64,000 nucleotides of DNA from Salinactinospora qingdaonensis (GTDB lineage Bacteria; Actinomycetota; Actinomycetes; Streptosporangiales; Streptosporangiaceae), in assembly GCF_039539445.1 (NCBI RefSeq), contig NZ_BAABDD010000009.1, positions 62,001 through 126,000 on the forward strand, given 5' to 3'. Made by a program: the position numbers and the translations under genes. The notes under the pieces are model-generated. The model had not been told where the DNA came from. It did no database searches and saw only the letters and a program-made list of their open reading frames with translations. Positions 50,271-59,112 of the stretch are shown here, piece by piece. How positions within the stretch are numbered: position 1 is the stretch's first letter; each line of letters opens with the position of its first letter.

Positions 50271-51077
50271 GTGAGCGTGCTCGACGAGATACTCGACGGA
50301 GTACGCGCCGATCTTGCCGATCGGCAGGCCGCCGTACCTCTGGAGCGGCTTAAGGAGCAAGCCGCTGCGGTGCCCGTCCCCAAGGACGTCGTCGCGGCGC
50401 TGCGCAGGCCCGGCGTACAGGTCGTCGCCGAGGTCAAGCGCTCCAGCCCCTCGAAAGGCGCGTTGGCCGCCATCGCCGACCCGTCCGCTTTGGCCCGCGA
50501 CTACGCCGCGGGTGGAGCCTGCCTGATCAGCGTGCTCACCGAACAGCGCCGCTTCGGCGGCAGCCTTGCCGACCTCGCCGCCGTGCGTGCCGCAGTCGAC
50601 ACGCCGCTGCTGCGCAAGGACTTCGTGGTGACCTCCTACCAACTGTGGGAAGCCCTCGTCCACGGTGCCGACGCCGTGCTGCTCATCGTCGCCGCGCTTG
50701 AGCAGTCCGCCCTCGTCTCCCTGGTCGAGCGCGCCGAATCGTTGGGCCTGACCCCGCTCGTCGAGGTCCACACCGAGGAGGAGACCCAACGAGCCATCGA
50801 GGCGGGAGCCACCGTGATCGGCGTCAACGCGCGCGACCTCAAGACGCTGCGCGTCGACCGCGACGTCTTCACCAAGCTGGCGCCGTTGATCCCCGACGAC
50901 CGCATCAAGATCGCGGAGTCGGGGGTGCGCGGGCCACACGACCTGTTGGCCTACGCTGGAGCCGGCGCCGACGCCGTCTTGGTCGGCGAGAGCCTAGTCA
51001 TCGGCGGCCATCCCCGCGAGGCCGTGGCCGACCTCGTCACCGCCGGAGCGCATCCGGCGCTGCGCGACCGGCACTAG
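50271..51077 (+). CDS. trpC: indole-3-glycerol-phosphate synthase
   Basis: 268 residues from a GTG with GGAGGGGG about 9 nt upstream. TIM barrel with VVAEVKRSSPSKGAL (catalytic Glu and Lys), FVVTSYQLWEALVHGADAVLL, VEVHTEEE, GVNARDLKTL, AESGVRGPHDL and VLVGESLVIGG. It makes indole-3-glycerol phosphate for TrpA/TrpB. Not fused to TrpF; PriA is expected to supply that step. Confidence 0.96.
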   Translation: MSVLDEILDGVRADLADRQAAVPLERLKEQAAAVPVPKDVVAALRRPGVQVVAEVKRSSPSKGALAAIADPSALARDYAAGGACLISVLTEQRRFGGSLADLAAVRAAVDTPLLRKDFVVTSYQLWEALVHGADAVLLIVAALEQSALVSLVERAESLGLTPLVEVHTEEETQRAIEAGATVIGVNARDLKTLRVDRDVFTKLAPLIPDDRIKIAESGVRGPHDLLAYAGAGADAVLVGESLVIGGHPREAVADLVTAGAHPALRDRH

Positions 51078-51133
51078 GCAGCGCCGCCCATGCCCAGCTC
51101 GCCACTCCGGTGCGCCCGGCGCCGATGGCCGTA

Positions 51134-51165
51134 GGGAACCCCGGCATCCGTGCCGATGGGTTCCC
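51134..51165 (+). promoter_or_regulatory. strong hairpin in the trpC-trpB gap
   Basis: GGGAACCC (51134-51141) pairs with GGGTTCCC (51158-51165), and inside it GGCA pairs with TGCC around loop TCCG. It could process or stabilise the transcript or attenuate trpBA. A 26-codon ATG frame (51156-51236, ending just before trpB) overlaps its 3' arm; its product is not recognised. Confidence 0.5.
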
Positions 51166-51275
51166 ATGGTCGTGCTGTCGTCACCTTGGTCGCCGGTTCC
51201 GTACCCCTCACCGCGGTTCCGACCGTTTTCACCTGAGCGCGACCGTGCGCACCGGCGCCCGGTCTGGAGAATCGA

Positions 51276-52505
51276 ATGAGCACTGAACGATCCGAGCCCG
51301 CCTACCTCGATCCCGGTGGGCACTACGGCAGCTATGGAGGCCGCTTCAGCCCTGAGGCGCTCGTCGCCGCTCTCGACGAGGTGGCCGCGGCGTGGGACAA
51401 GGCCAAAAACGACGCCGCCTTCCAAACCGAGCTGAGCCAGTTGCTGGCGAGCTACACCGGCAGGCCCAGCCCGCTCACTGAGGCCCACCGTTTCAGCGAG
51501 CACGCCGGCGGGGCCCGGGTGCTGCTCAAACGCGAAGACCTCAACCACACCGGTTCGCACAAGATCAACAACGTACTGGGCCAGGCCCTGCTGACCCGCC
51601 ACATGGGCAAGACCCGCGTCATCGCCGAAACCGGCGCCGGCCAGCACGGCGTAGCCACCGCTACCGCCTGCGCGCTGCTCGGGTTGGACTGCGTCATCTA
51701 CATGGGCGAGGAGGACACTCGGCGCCAGGCCCTCAACGTCGCCCGCATGCGCATGCTCGGTGCCGAGGTCGTGCCCGTCACCATCGGCAGTCGCACCCTC
51801 AAAGACGCCATCAACGAAGCATTCCGCGACTGGGTCGCCAACGTCGACACCACCCACTACCTGTTGGGCACCGTCGCCGGACCGCACCCCTTCCCGGCCA
51901 TGGTGCGCGACCTGCACTTCGTCATCGGCGCCGAGGCGCGCGAGCAGGTGCGCGACCTCACCGGCGGGCTGCCCGACGCCGTAGCCGCCTGCGTGGGCGG
52001 CGGCTCCAACGCCATGGGCATCTTCGCGGCCTTCATTCCCGACACCGAGGTCGGCCTCTACGGCTTCGAGGCCGGCGGCGACGGTGTCGACACCGATCGC
52101 CACGCCGCCTCGATCACCGGCGGCAGCCCCGGCGTGTTCCAGGGTGCGCGCACCTACGTCCTCCAAGACGAGCACGGCCAGACCGTGCCCAGCCACTCCA
52201 TCTCCGCCGGCCTGGACTACCCCGCCGTGGGCCCCGAGCACGCATGGCTGGCCGACAGCGGCCGTGCCAGCTACCGGCCGGTCACCGACGCCGAGGCCAT
52301 GGAGGCTTTCCGCCTGCTGTGCCGCACCGAAGGCATCATCCCCGCCATCGAGAGCGCACACGCGCTCGCCGGAGCCCGCCACCTCGGCACCGAACTCGGC
52401 GCCGGTGCGGTCATCCTGGTGAACCTCTCCGGCCGGGGAGACAAAGACGTCGACACCGCGGCAGCCTACTTCGGGCTCGTGGACCAGGAAGGGGAGCAGG
52501 CGTGA
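51276..52505 (+). CDS. trpB: tryptophan synthase beta subunit
   Basis: 409 residues. PLP lysine in LNHTGSHKINNVLGQ; GGRFSPEALV, ETGAGQHGVATATACAL, GGGSNAMGIF and FEAGGDGVDT are TrpB1-type blocks. It condenses indole with serine. trpA overlaps its stop (GTGA). It is preceded by a 198-bp gap with a hairpin, longer than other gaps in the operon. Confidence 0.97.
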   Translation: MSTERSEPAYLDPGGHYGSYGGRFSPEALVAALDEVAAAWDKAKNDAAFQTELSQLLASYTGRPSPLTEAHRFSEHAGGARVLLKREDLNHTGSHKINNVLGQALLTRHMGKTRVIAETGAGQHGVATATACALLGLDCVIYMGEEDTRRQALNVARMRMLGAEVVPVTIGSRTLKDAINEAFRDWVANVDTTHYLLGTVAGPHPFPAMVRDLHFVIGAEAREQVRDLTGGLPDAVAACVGGGSNAMGIFAAFIPDTEVGLYGFEAGGDGVDTDRHAASITGGSPGVFQGARTYVLQDEHGQTVPSHSISAGLDYPAVGPEHAWLADSGRASYRPVTDAEAMEAFRLLCRTEGIIPAIESAHALAGARHLGTELGAGAVILVNLSGRGDKDVDTAAAYFGLVDQEGEQA

Positions 52506-53320
52506 GCGCGCCCACCACACTTCAGGCCAAGTTGGCCCAGGCCCGTCGCGAAGGGCGGGCCGCCCTCATCGGCTACCTCCCCGGAGGGTTTCCCGACGTC
52601 GCCTCCTCCATCGAGATCATTCGCGCCATGGTCGCCGGCGGCTGTGACGTGATCGAGGTGGGGCTGCCCTACTCCGACCCGACCATGGACGGCCCCACCA
52701 TCCAGCGGGCTGCCGACCGGGCCCTGAGTGCCGGCACCACCCCCGCCGACGTGCTGCGCGTCGTGGCGGCCACCGCCGAAACCGGCGCGGCGGCGCTGGT
52801 GATGTCCTACTGGAACCCGATCGACCGCTACGGGGTGGACCGCTTCGCCACCGACCTGGCCACGGCCGGCGGCTCCGGGGTCATCACCCCCGATCTCCTG
52901 CCTGAGGAGGCCGGGCCGTGGCTGGCGGCCAGCGACGCCGCCGGGCTCGACCGCATCTTCCTCGTCGCGCCCTCCTCCACCGACGAGCGGCTGCGGCTGA
53001 CCACCGACGCCTGCCGGGGCTTCGTCTACGCCGCCTCCCTCATGGGGGTAACCGGAACCCGAGCCCAGGTCGCCGACACCGCCGAGAAACTGGTGAGCCG
53101 TACCCGTGCCGCCACCGCCGACAGCGGGCTGCCGGTGTGTGTGGGGTTGGGGATCTCCAACCGCGCCCAAGCCGCCGAGGTCGCCGGCTACGCCGACGGC
53201 GTCATCGCCGGAGCCGGTTTCTGCCAGCGCGTCCTAGACGCCCCCGACCTCAGCGGCGCCACGGCGGCAGTGCGCGACTTCGCCGCGGAACTGTCCCAGG
53301 GCGTGCGTTCGCGCGGCTGA
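52502..53320 (+). CDS. trpA: tryptophan synthase alpha subunit
   Basis: 272 residues from a GTG overlapping trpB. Catalytic Glu in DVIEVGLPYSDPTMDGPTIQ and Asp in ALIGYLPGGFPD-type context (the first motif varies from GYxTAGDP); GVTGTR and VGLGISNRAQA are phosphate loops. It cleaves indole-3-glycerol phosphate and passes indole to TrpB. Last gene of the block, followed by a hairpin and repeat copy B. Confidence 0.96.
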   Translation: MSAPTTLQAKLAQARREGRAALIGYLPGGFPDVASSIEIIRAMVAGGCDVIEVGLPYSDPTMDGPTIQRAADRALSAGTTPADVLRVVAATAETGAAALVMSYWNPIDRYGVDRFATDLATAGGSGVITPDLLPEEAGPWLAASDAAGLDRIFLVAPSSTDERLRLTTDACRGFVYAASLMGVTGTRAQVADTAEKLVSRTRAATADSGLPVCVGLGISNRAQAAEVAGYADGVIAGAGFCQRVLDAPDLSGATAAVRDFAAELSQGVRSRG

Positions 53321-53373
53321 ACCAGTCGACTACCCCGCTGGAAGCCCCGCTGCTCGGTTTCTAGCGCCCCAGA

Positions 53374-53409
53374 CCCCCGACTTCAGTCGTGGGGTCAGGT
53401 TCTCTTTTT
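53374..53409 (+). terminator. trpA terminator
   Basis: CCCCCGACT (53374-53382) pairs with AGTCG-T-GGGG (53385-53394, one bulged T90) around loop TC. The T-run of the adjoining repeat element (53405-53409) follows 10 nt later. Confidence 0.6.
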
Positions 53410-53554
53410 CGGACGGCTGGGTGTGGGAGTGTCCTTCGGTCGCTCGGGCCTCGATCGCCGCGCGATCTCGGCACCCGGTGAAGGCGGCGCACGCGCCTAC
53501 CCGCGTGCGCCGCCTTCACCGGCCCTCACCGCCCTTCCAAAAGACAGGACCTAG
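53396..53554. repeat. dispersed palindromic element, copy B
   Basis: Left end CAGGTTCTCTTTTTCGGACG, right end CAAAAGACAGGACCTAG. Core 53443-53476 has CTCGATCGCCGCGCGATCTC. It also contains a perfect 19-bp hairpin, 53477-53495 with 53502-53520, loop CCTACC. Located between trpA and the MauE/DoxX-like gene. Confidence 0.78.
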
Positions 53555-53820
53555 CCGAAAGTCACCCCGCGCTGCTTCTCGCTTGAAGCCAGGTGAGAAT
53601 CGGGTGAGAGTCAGCCGATTGCCGGCTGACCGCGGTGACGTGCCACGCGCGGGGAAGCTAGAGTTTGGGCCGTGAAACGCGCCGGGTGCCGCTCGCGGTC
53701 CCGACCGGCCACGACTGAGCAAACGCTCTGTCACTGCGCCGTTTCGCACAGTAGGATGTGCGGCGACAGTGGCACAGCCAACCCCCCGTGACCGTCACAC
53801 GCTATTCTCCCGAGGAAGTC

Positions 53821-54366
53821 ATGTCGACCGAGACCCAAGAGCCGCCCCCCACCGGAGCCACCGGCCAGCGTTCCTGGCTGCGATGGGCGGTGATCCAGCC
53901 GTGGCTCACCCTGGCCGCGCGCCTCGGCTTGGTCGGGGTACTCGGCTACGCCGGCTACACCAAGATCATCGTTCCGGCGCTCTCGGTGGCCTCTGTCGAC
54001 GCTTACCAGCTCTTCAGCGAGGAGATCAACCGCATCGTCGGCTTCGGCCTGCCGCTGCTCGAACTGGCGCTGGCCGCGCTGCTGCTGGTGGGATTGGCCA
54101 CACGCTATGTCGGCGCTGCCTCGGGGCTGCTGATGCTCGTCTTCATCGCCGGCATCATCTCAGCGTGGGCGCGCGGTCTGGCCATCGACTGTGGGTGTTT
54201 CGGTACCGGTGGGGCGGTCGCGCCCGAGGAGACCGAGTACGGGGTCGACATCCTGCGCGATCTCGGGTTCGCGCTGATGGCCGGTTTCATCATGATATGG
54301 CCGCGCTCCCCACTGGCGCTCGACGGCCTACTGGGACTGTTCCCGCAGCGTGACAAGGACGCATAG
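53821..54366 (+). CDS. MauE/DoxX-type redox-associated membrane protein
   Basis: 181 residues from the ATG at 53821 (GAGGAAG upstream). About four membrane segments; AARLGLVGVLGYAGYTKII opens the domain, and LAIDCGCFGTGG is the cysteine motif of the MauE-like group. It sits directly before a DsbA-like thioredoxin, so it probably supplies or shuttles reducing equivalents across the membrane for that partner; this is inferred from family and neighbourhood. Confidence 0.88.
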   Translation: MSTETQEPPPTGATGQRSWLRWAVIQPWLTLAARLGLVGVLGYAGYTKIIVPALSVASVDAYQLFSEEINRIVGFGLPLLELALAALLLVGLATRYVGAASGLLMLVFIAGIISAWARGLAIDCGCFGTGGAVAPEETEYGVDILRDLGFALMAGFIMIWPRSPLALDGLLGLFPQRDKDA

Positions 54367-54508
54367 CCTCAATACCGGGGCGGCTTACGTGCGGTAGCGG
54401 TGGGGGCCAGCCCTGGGCGGGTGGGCGGTGAAGCGGTGATCGGCGGGCCGACAGACCCGCCTCCGGCGTATCTGTGTGGTAGATCCAGCGAGGAATGGTG
54501 ATCGGCTA

Positions 54509-55522
54509 ATGAGTAAGGCGTCGCGGCGCGAGGCTCGCGAGCGACTTCGCCAAGAACGGCTGAAGGAACAGAAGCGGGCCAACCGCAACAAGATGCTTCT
54601 CGTGCTTGGCGCTGTGGGCCTCGCCGTCATCCTGTTCGTCGGCCTTGGTATCACCGTCATCAACCTCCAGCAGGGCTCCTCCAACGACGAGCAGTGGAGC
54701 GGAACCCTGCCGCAGCAGACGCTTCAACAGGACGGCAGCGTCGTCCTCGCAGAAGAGTCCGCCCAGGCTCCCGTGGTCGAGGTCTACGCCGACTACCAGT
54801 GCCCGCACTGTGGTCGGTTCGAGACCGAAAACGGCGACACCCTCAAGCAGCTCGCCGCCGACGGTGAGGCCATCGTCCACTACCGGCCGGTGAGCATCTT
54901 CTTCTCCCAGCAGGGCCCCACCGCCGTCAATTCGCTGCGCGCGGGCGCGGTCGCCCGCGCCGCCGCCGACTACGGCAAGTTCGTCGAGTACAACGACAAA
55001 CTCTTCGACCACCAGCCCGCCGAGGGGCAGGAGGGCTACAGCCCCGACGAGCTCAAGACCTGGGGCGAAGAAGTCGGTATCGAGGACGCCGCCTTCGCCG
55101 AGCGTGTCGACGCCGAGAACGAGATCGTGCAGCGCTTCGTCGAGGACTACTTCCCTCAGCTCAACCAGCAGGCCCGCGACCAGCTCTCCCAAGACGAGCT
55201 CGGCGCCATGACCATCCCCGAACTCATGGAGTGGGGCGCTGACCGGGGGATCGACTTTTCCTTCCTCGAAGGCACCTACGTCAACGAGGTTCTCGATGCC
55301 ACATGGGCGGTCAATGAGCGCTACTCTTCCGGGGAGAACGCATTCAGCGGGACGCCGGCGGTCTACATCAACGGCCAGTTGCAGACCGGCAACTTCTACG
55401 ACCCGCAGGTCCTGACCTCGGCCGTTCAGTCGGCCGAGCCGGGAAGCGTCGACACCCAGCCCGCGGCCGGGGACGACTCGCTACAGCCCAGCGGGGACGC
55501 CTCGCCCGCAGCCGAGGAATAG
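54509..55522 (+). CDS. membrane-anchored DsbA-like thiol-disulfide protein
   Basis: 337 residues. A basic cytoplasmic N-terminus (SRREARERLRQERLKEQKR) precedes one membrane anchor (MLLVLGAVGLAVILFVGLGI), then an extracytoplasmic thioredoxin fold with CPHC in YADYQCPHCGRFE. A helical insert of about 100 residues and the cis-Pro region GTPAVYINGQL complete it. Tail Ser/Pro/Glu-rich. Likely oxidises or isomerises exported proteins; the MauE-like protein upstream is its probable redox partner, and lgt follows. Confidence 0.93.
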   Translation: MSKASRREARERLRQERLKEQKRANRNKMLLVLGAVGLAVILFVGLGITVINLQQGSSNDEQWSGTLPQQTLQQDGSVVLAEESAQAPVVEVYADYQCPHCGRFETENGDTLKQLAADGEAIVHYRPVSIFFSQQGPTAVNSLRAGAVARAAADYGKFVEYNDKLFDHQPAEGQEGYSPDELKTWGEEVGIEDAAFAERVDAENEIVQRFVEDYFPQLNQQARDQLSQDELGAMTIPELMEWGADRGIDFSFLEGTYVNEVLDATWAVNERYSSGENAFSGTPAVYINGQLQTGNFYDPQVLTSAVQSAEPGSVDTQPAAGDDSLQPSGDASPAAEE

Positions 55523-55531
55523 ACGAGGGTA

Positions 55532-56578
55532 ATGACCACAGTGTCGATCACCGAGACGGGCGCGGCCGGCACCGGCCGCGCCCTCGCCGCTATCCCCAGT
55601 CCTGACATCAGCTCCATTTCGCTGGGCCCCCTCACCATCCACTTCTACGCCCTGTGCATCCTCGCCGGCGTGGTCGTGGCCGTCTACTGGAGCGACCGCC
55701 GCTGGGTGGCCTTGGGCGGAGAGAAAGGCACCATCCTCGACCTCGCGGTGCCCGCGGTGCTCTTCGGGCTGATCGGGGGGCGGCTCTACCACGTCATCTC
55801 CGACTACCAGATCTACTTCGACCCCGATACGCCGCCCAACAAGGAGCCCATTCAGGCGCTGTTCATCTGGGAGGGCGGCCTGGGCATCTGGGGAGCCATC
55901 CCGCTGGGGGCGCTGGGCGTATGGCTCGTGGCGCGCCGCCGCGGGCTGTCCATGTCGCAGTTGTCCTTCGCGATCGCTCCGGCGCTGCCCCTGGCCCAGG
56001 CCATCGGCCGGTGGGGCAACTACTTCAACCAGGAACTCTTCGGCCGGCCCACCGACCTACCCTGGGCACTGGAAGTCTCGCCCTACCCCAACGGCATACT
56101 GCGCCCCGGCATGGAACCCGGCGAGTTCACCTACCACCCCACGTTCCTCTACGAGTCACTGTGGTGTGTGGGCTTGGCGGTGCTGCTGGCCTGGGCCGGG
56201 AAACGGTTCGACATGCGGGGCGGACGGCTGCTCGCCCTCTACGTCATGGGTTACTGTGTGGGCCGGTTCTGGATCGAGTACCTGCGCGTCGACCCCGCCA
56301 ACGAGATCTTGGGCCTGCGGCTGAACAACTGGACGTCACTGGTGGTGTTCCTGGCCGCCCTCGCCTACTTCCTGTGGGCCGGGCGCAACCTCGACCGGTT
56401 CTCCACGCAGGTGGTGCCAACCGGCCACACCCAGCAGGGCGACGTCGCCGCCGGCACCGACGACCCCAGCACCGAGTCGGCTGCCATGACCGCCGAGTCC
56501 GACCACGAGTCCGAGACCTCGGCGCAGACCAACGCCAACGGCGCCGACACCACCGGGCGCCCCCAGCGGGAGGAGTGA
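55532..56578 (+). CDS. lgt: prolipoprotein diacylglyceryl transferase
   Basis: 348 residues, about seven membrane segments. The Lgt signature GRWGNYFNQELFGRPT is intact, with GGLGIWGAIPLGALG, YHPTFLYESLW and GRFWIEYLRVDP. It attaches diacylglycerol to the lipobox cysteine before LspA cleavage. The C-terminal 55 residues are an acidic Ser/Thr tail, as often seen in actinobacteria. It starts 9 bp after the DsbA-like gene. Confidence 0.96.
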   Translation: MTTVSITETGAAGTGRALAAIPSPDISSISLGPLTIHFYALCILAGVVVAVYWSDRRWVALGGEKGTILDLAVPAVLFGLIGGRLYHVISDYQIYFDPDTPPNKEPIQALFIWEGGLGIWGAIPLGALGVWLVARRRGLSMSQLSFAIAPALPLAQAIGRWGNYFNQELFGRPTDLPWALEVSPYPNGILRPGMEPGEFTYHPTFLYESLWCVGLAVLLAWAGKRFDMRGGRLLALYVMGYCVGRFWIEYLRVDPANEILGLRLNNWTSLVVFLAALAYFLWAGRNLDRFSTQVVPTGHTQQGDVAAGTDDPSTESAAMTAESDHESETSAQTNANGADTTGRPQREE

Positions 56579-56642
56579 GGGGAGGGCAACGAGTGCGGTT
56601 CGCGCACCCGAGCACGGTGATGGCCGAGCCCCGCCACAGCGC

Positions 56643-57863
56643 ATGAGTACCCACGTCGACGACTCCTCCGAATCCGCGGGCCGGTCCGGCCCGCGGCGAT
56701 CGCGCAGTTCACGCAGCGCTGCCCCGGCCGCGCGCCGCCGCCGAGAATCCGACCGCTCCGAGACTCCCGCCGAGGAGCCGGCCCCGCAGCGGCGGCGTTC
56801 CGCCGCCCGCGACGATGCCCGCCGCAGCGACGGGGAACGCGGTGACACCGGCCGCTCCCGGCGCCGCCGCGCCGCGGCCAAGCCTGCCCGATCCACCGCG
56901 AAAGAGCCGGTGAAACGGCTCAAATCGTCGGGCAAGAAGAAGGCCGCCGCCCGGAAGGCCGCGAAAAAGCGCGACCGCTCGCGCGGCGCCGAACAGGCGG
57001 CGTCCCGCTCGGCCGCCGCTGCGCCGCTCGACCCGGTGGCCAAGTTCTCCGCCTCCGCGCTGCGCCGGGTTACCGTCCTTGGCGATCGGCCCAGCAACTT
57101 CGTGTACTCGCTGGCCGAGCAGAGCAGCAACAAAACCGGCACCTACGTGCTCGGCAGCCTCATCGGTGTCTGCGGGGTAGCGCTGGTCACACTGCTGGGG
57201 CTGCTGCTGTACCAGCTCTTCGCCGGCCCTCAGCAGGTGGCTCAGGAGTCCACTCCCATCGTCACCCCACCCGAGGGCCACACCACGCTGCTGCCCGAGC
57301 TGTACCACGCTCAGGAGCAGCAGGAACTCTTCGATCCCATCGCTGAACGCGCTGAGGACGCCGAGCCGCTCACCTCGGAACAGGTCTTCGGTTCCACCGA
57401 CACGCTGACGCTGGACGACGTCGAATTGACACTGCAAGACTCCGCGGTGACCGAGACCTGCACCTCCGTGGTGTGGGGCGAGCAGTTGGCCCAGACCCTG
57501 GCCGAGGGGGCGTGCACCTCCGTGGCGCGTGGTGTCTACCAGGACCCCGAGGGCACCTATGTCGCTCAGTTCACGCTGTTCGATCTCGCTGACGCCGACG
57601 CCGCCACCGCGGTATCCGAGGAATTGGACCCGGAGACCTCAGCGGGGTTCGTGCTGCCGCTCAACGGCGAAGTCGAGGGCCTGCACAAGGGCTACAGCCA
57701 GGCCACGGCCCAAGTCATGGGCCACTATCTGGCGCTGTGTTGGGTGGCGCGTGCCGATGGCGGCCAGCCCGAGGACAGTGACTCCATCGCCACCATCAAC
57801 GTCGTCACCATGGACGCGGCGGTGTCGGTCTACGAGCAGGTTCGCGACGCCGGCAAGGAGTGA
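56643..57863 (+). CDS. basic-tailed membrane-anchored protein, paralogue 1
   Basis: 406 residues. The first 130 are Arg/Ser/Lys-rich and cytoplasmic (a run of RRSR, RRRR, KKKAAARK). One membrane anchor follows (YVLGSLIGVCGVALVTLLGLLLYQLF), then an extracytoplasmic domain with paired cysteines in ETCTSVVWGEQLAQTLAEG and ACTSVARGVY, and GHYLALCWVA near the end. The domain matches that of the next gene. Family not recognised; its position after lgt suggests an envelope role. Confidence 0.8.
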   Translation: MSTHVDDSSESAGRSGPRRSRSSRSAAPAARRRRESDRSETPAEEPAPQRRRSAARDDARRSDGERGDTGRSRRRRAAAKPARSTAKEPVKRLKSSGKKKAAARKAAKKRDRSRGAEQAASRSAAAAPLDPVAKFSASALRRVTVLGDRPSNFVYSLAEQSSNKTGTYVLGSLIGVCGVALVTLLGLLLYQLFAGPQQVAQESTPIVTPPEGHTTLLPELYHAQEQQELFDPIAERAEDAEPLTSEQVFGSTDTLTLDDVELTLQDSAVTETCTSVVWGEQLAQTLAEGACTSVARGVYQDPEGTYVAQFTLFDLADADAATAVSEELDPETSAGFVLPLNGEVEGLHKGYSQATAQVMGHYLALCWVARADGGQPEDSDSIATINVVTMDAAVSVYEQVRDAGKE

Positions 57864-58046
57864 GCCCAGTGAGCCCACCGCGGCAGGCGCGCCAGGGATA
57901 CGGAGGCGGGGACCGCCACCGGTGCGTGTTTTGCCACTCGGGAACCCAGACTCTAGGATTCCGCATCGGCGCATGTCCACTACTCTGGTGGCTCCCCCGC
58001 ATCCCGGCCCATGGGAGTAACTCCCCCTCACCCGTGGAGAGTACTG

Positions 58047-58943
58047 GTGTCTTCACTTGAGTCGTCCGCTTCCGGCTCTGCCGGCAAACGCAGGCGATCC
58101 CCCGAAGGCGACGACATCGAGGGACTCGTCGCGCCCCCGCCGCGCCGGCGCGGCGGCAGCCGTCGTCGCCGCAGGGCCAAGCCCAAGAGTGGTAACAAAA
58201 CGCTGGCCATTCTCCTGGGCGCGCTCGGTGTGGCCGTCATCGCCCTTGTCGTCGTGGTGCTGCTGCGGTTCGTCTTCGGCCCGTCAGCCGCGGGTGGTGA
58301 CGCCATGCCGACCGCCTATGCCGTCTACGACTCGGGGGAAGCCACCGAGGTCCTCGGCGAGCGCGCGAGCGACGAGCGGCTGCTGAGTAAGACAGAGGTC
58401 TTCGATCGCGGCGGCGAGGAGATCGAAAGCCAGGGCATCACCTTCACCCTGGCCGCCTCCGACCTCACCGAGGACTGCTCGACGGCGGTATGGGGCGAGG
58501 CCGTGCTCACAGCCCTGGGGGAAGCCGACTGCACCCAGGCCGTGCGCGGCGGCTACACCTCCGACGACTACATCGGCGTGACAGCTCTGTTCAAACTGCG
58601 CGACACCGAGGCGGCCAAGGCTGTGGCCAGCGCGCTCCAGCCTCCCGAGGAGTCCGGATCGGGCGAGGGCGGGTTCATCGTCCCCCCGACTGAAGACGCC
58701 CCCTTCGACCGTATCGGCGTCGGCTTCAGTCGGGCCGAGGCCACCACCTACGGCCATTACCTCCTCGTGGTCTGGACACAGTCCACCGATTCGCAGTCTC
58801 CCGAGGAGCGGGAGAACCTCACTTCCCCGTTGATCGCGCTGACCAACTTCGACTTCCCGGTCTATCGGCGGGTCTTGGAGCAGGAGCGCATCACGGGAGG
58901 CGACACCGCCGGCGAGGGGACCTCCACCGCTCCCGCCGCCTGA
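58047..58943 (+). CDS. basic-tailed membrane-anchored protein, paralogue 2
   Basis: 298 residues from a GTG with GGAGA upstream. The same plan as paralogue 1 but a shorter basic tail (RRRGGSRRRRRAKPKSG), an anchor (LAILLGALGVAVIALVVVVLL), then a domain with EDCSTAVWGEAVLTALGEAD and CTQAVRGGY aligned to paralogue 1, and GHYLLVVW. Function unknown. The C-terminal tail is Gly/Thr-rich. Repeat copy C begins 18 bp after the stop. Confidence 0.82.
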   Translation: MSSLESSASGSAGKRRRSPEGDDIEGLVAPPPRRRGGSRRRRRAKPKSGNKTLAILLGALGVAVIALVVVVLLRFVFGPSAAGGDAMPTAYAVYDSGEATEVLGERASDERLLSKTEVFDRGGEEIESQGITFTLAASDLTEDCSTAVWGEAVLTALGEADCTQAVRGGYTSDDYIGVTALFKLRDTEAAKAVASALQPPEESGSGEGGFIVPPTEDAPFDRIGVGFSRAEATTYGHYLLVVWTQSTDSQSPEERENLTSPLIALTNFDFPVYRRVLEQERITGGDTAGEGTSTAPAA

Positions 58944-58960
58944 GCCGCGGAGGCGATCGG

Positions 58961-59112
58961 CCTAGGTTGTTGTTTTTGGCAGGGGCGGTGAGGGCCGGCG
59001 GTGGGTGCACGCGGGTGAGCGCCTCCGCCGTCGCCTCCAGGCTGGCGAGATCGTGCAGCGACCGAAGAACACTCCCACGGCCCCACCCCAGCCGTTCGAA
59101 AACGCAACCTAG
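58961..59112. repeat. dispersed palindromic element, copy C
   Basis: 152 bp. Left end CCTAGGTTGTTGTTTTTGGC; right end CGAAAACGCAACCTAG. Core 59037-59070 is in reverse orientation (GCGAGATCGTGCAGCGACCG). Its left 100 bp are almost identical to copy D; the right part is shorter by about 20 bp. It supplies the TAG stop (59109-59111) of the BpsA-like gene. Confidence 0.82.
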
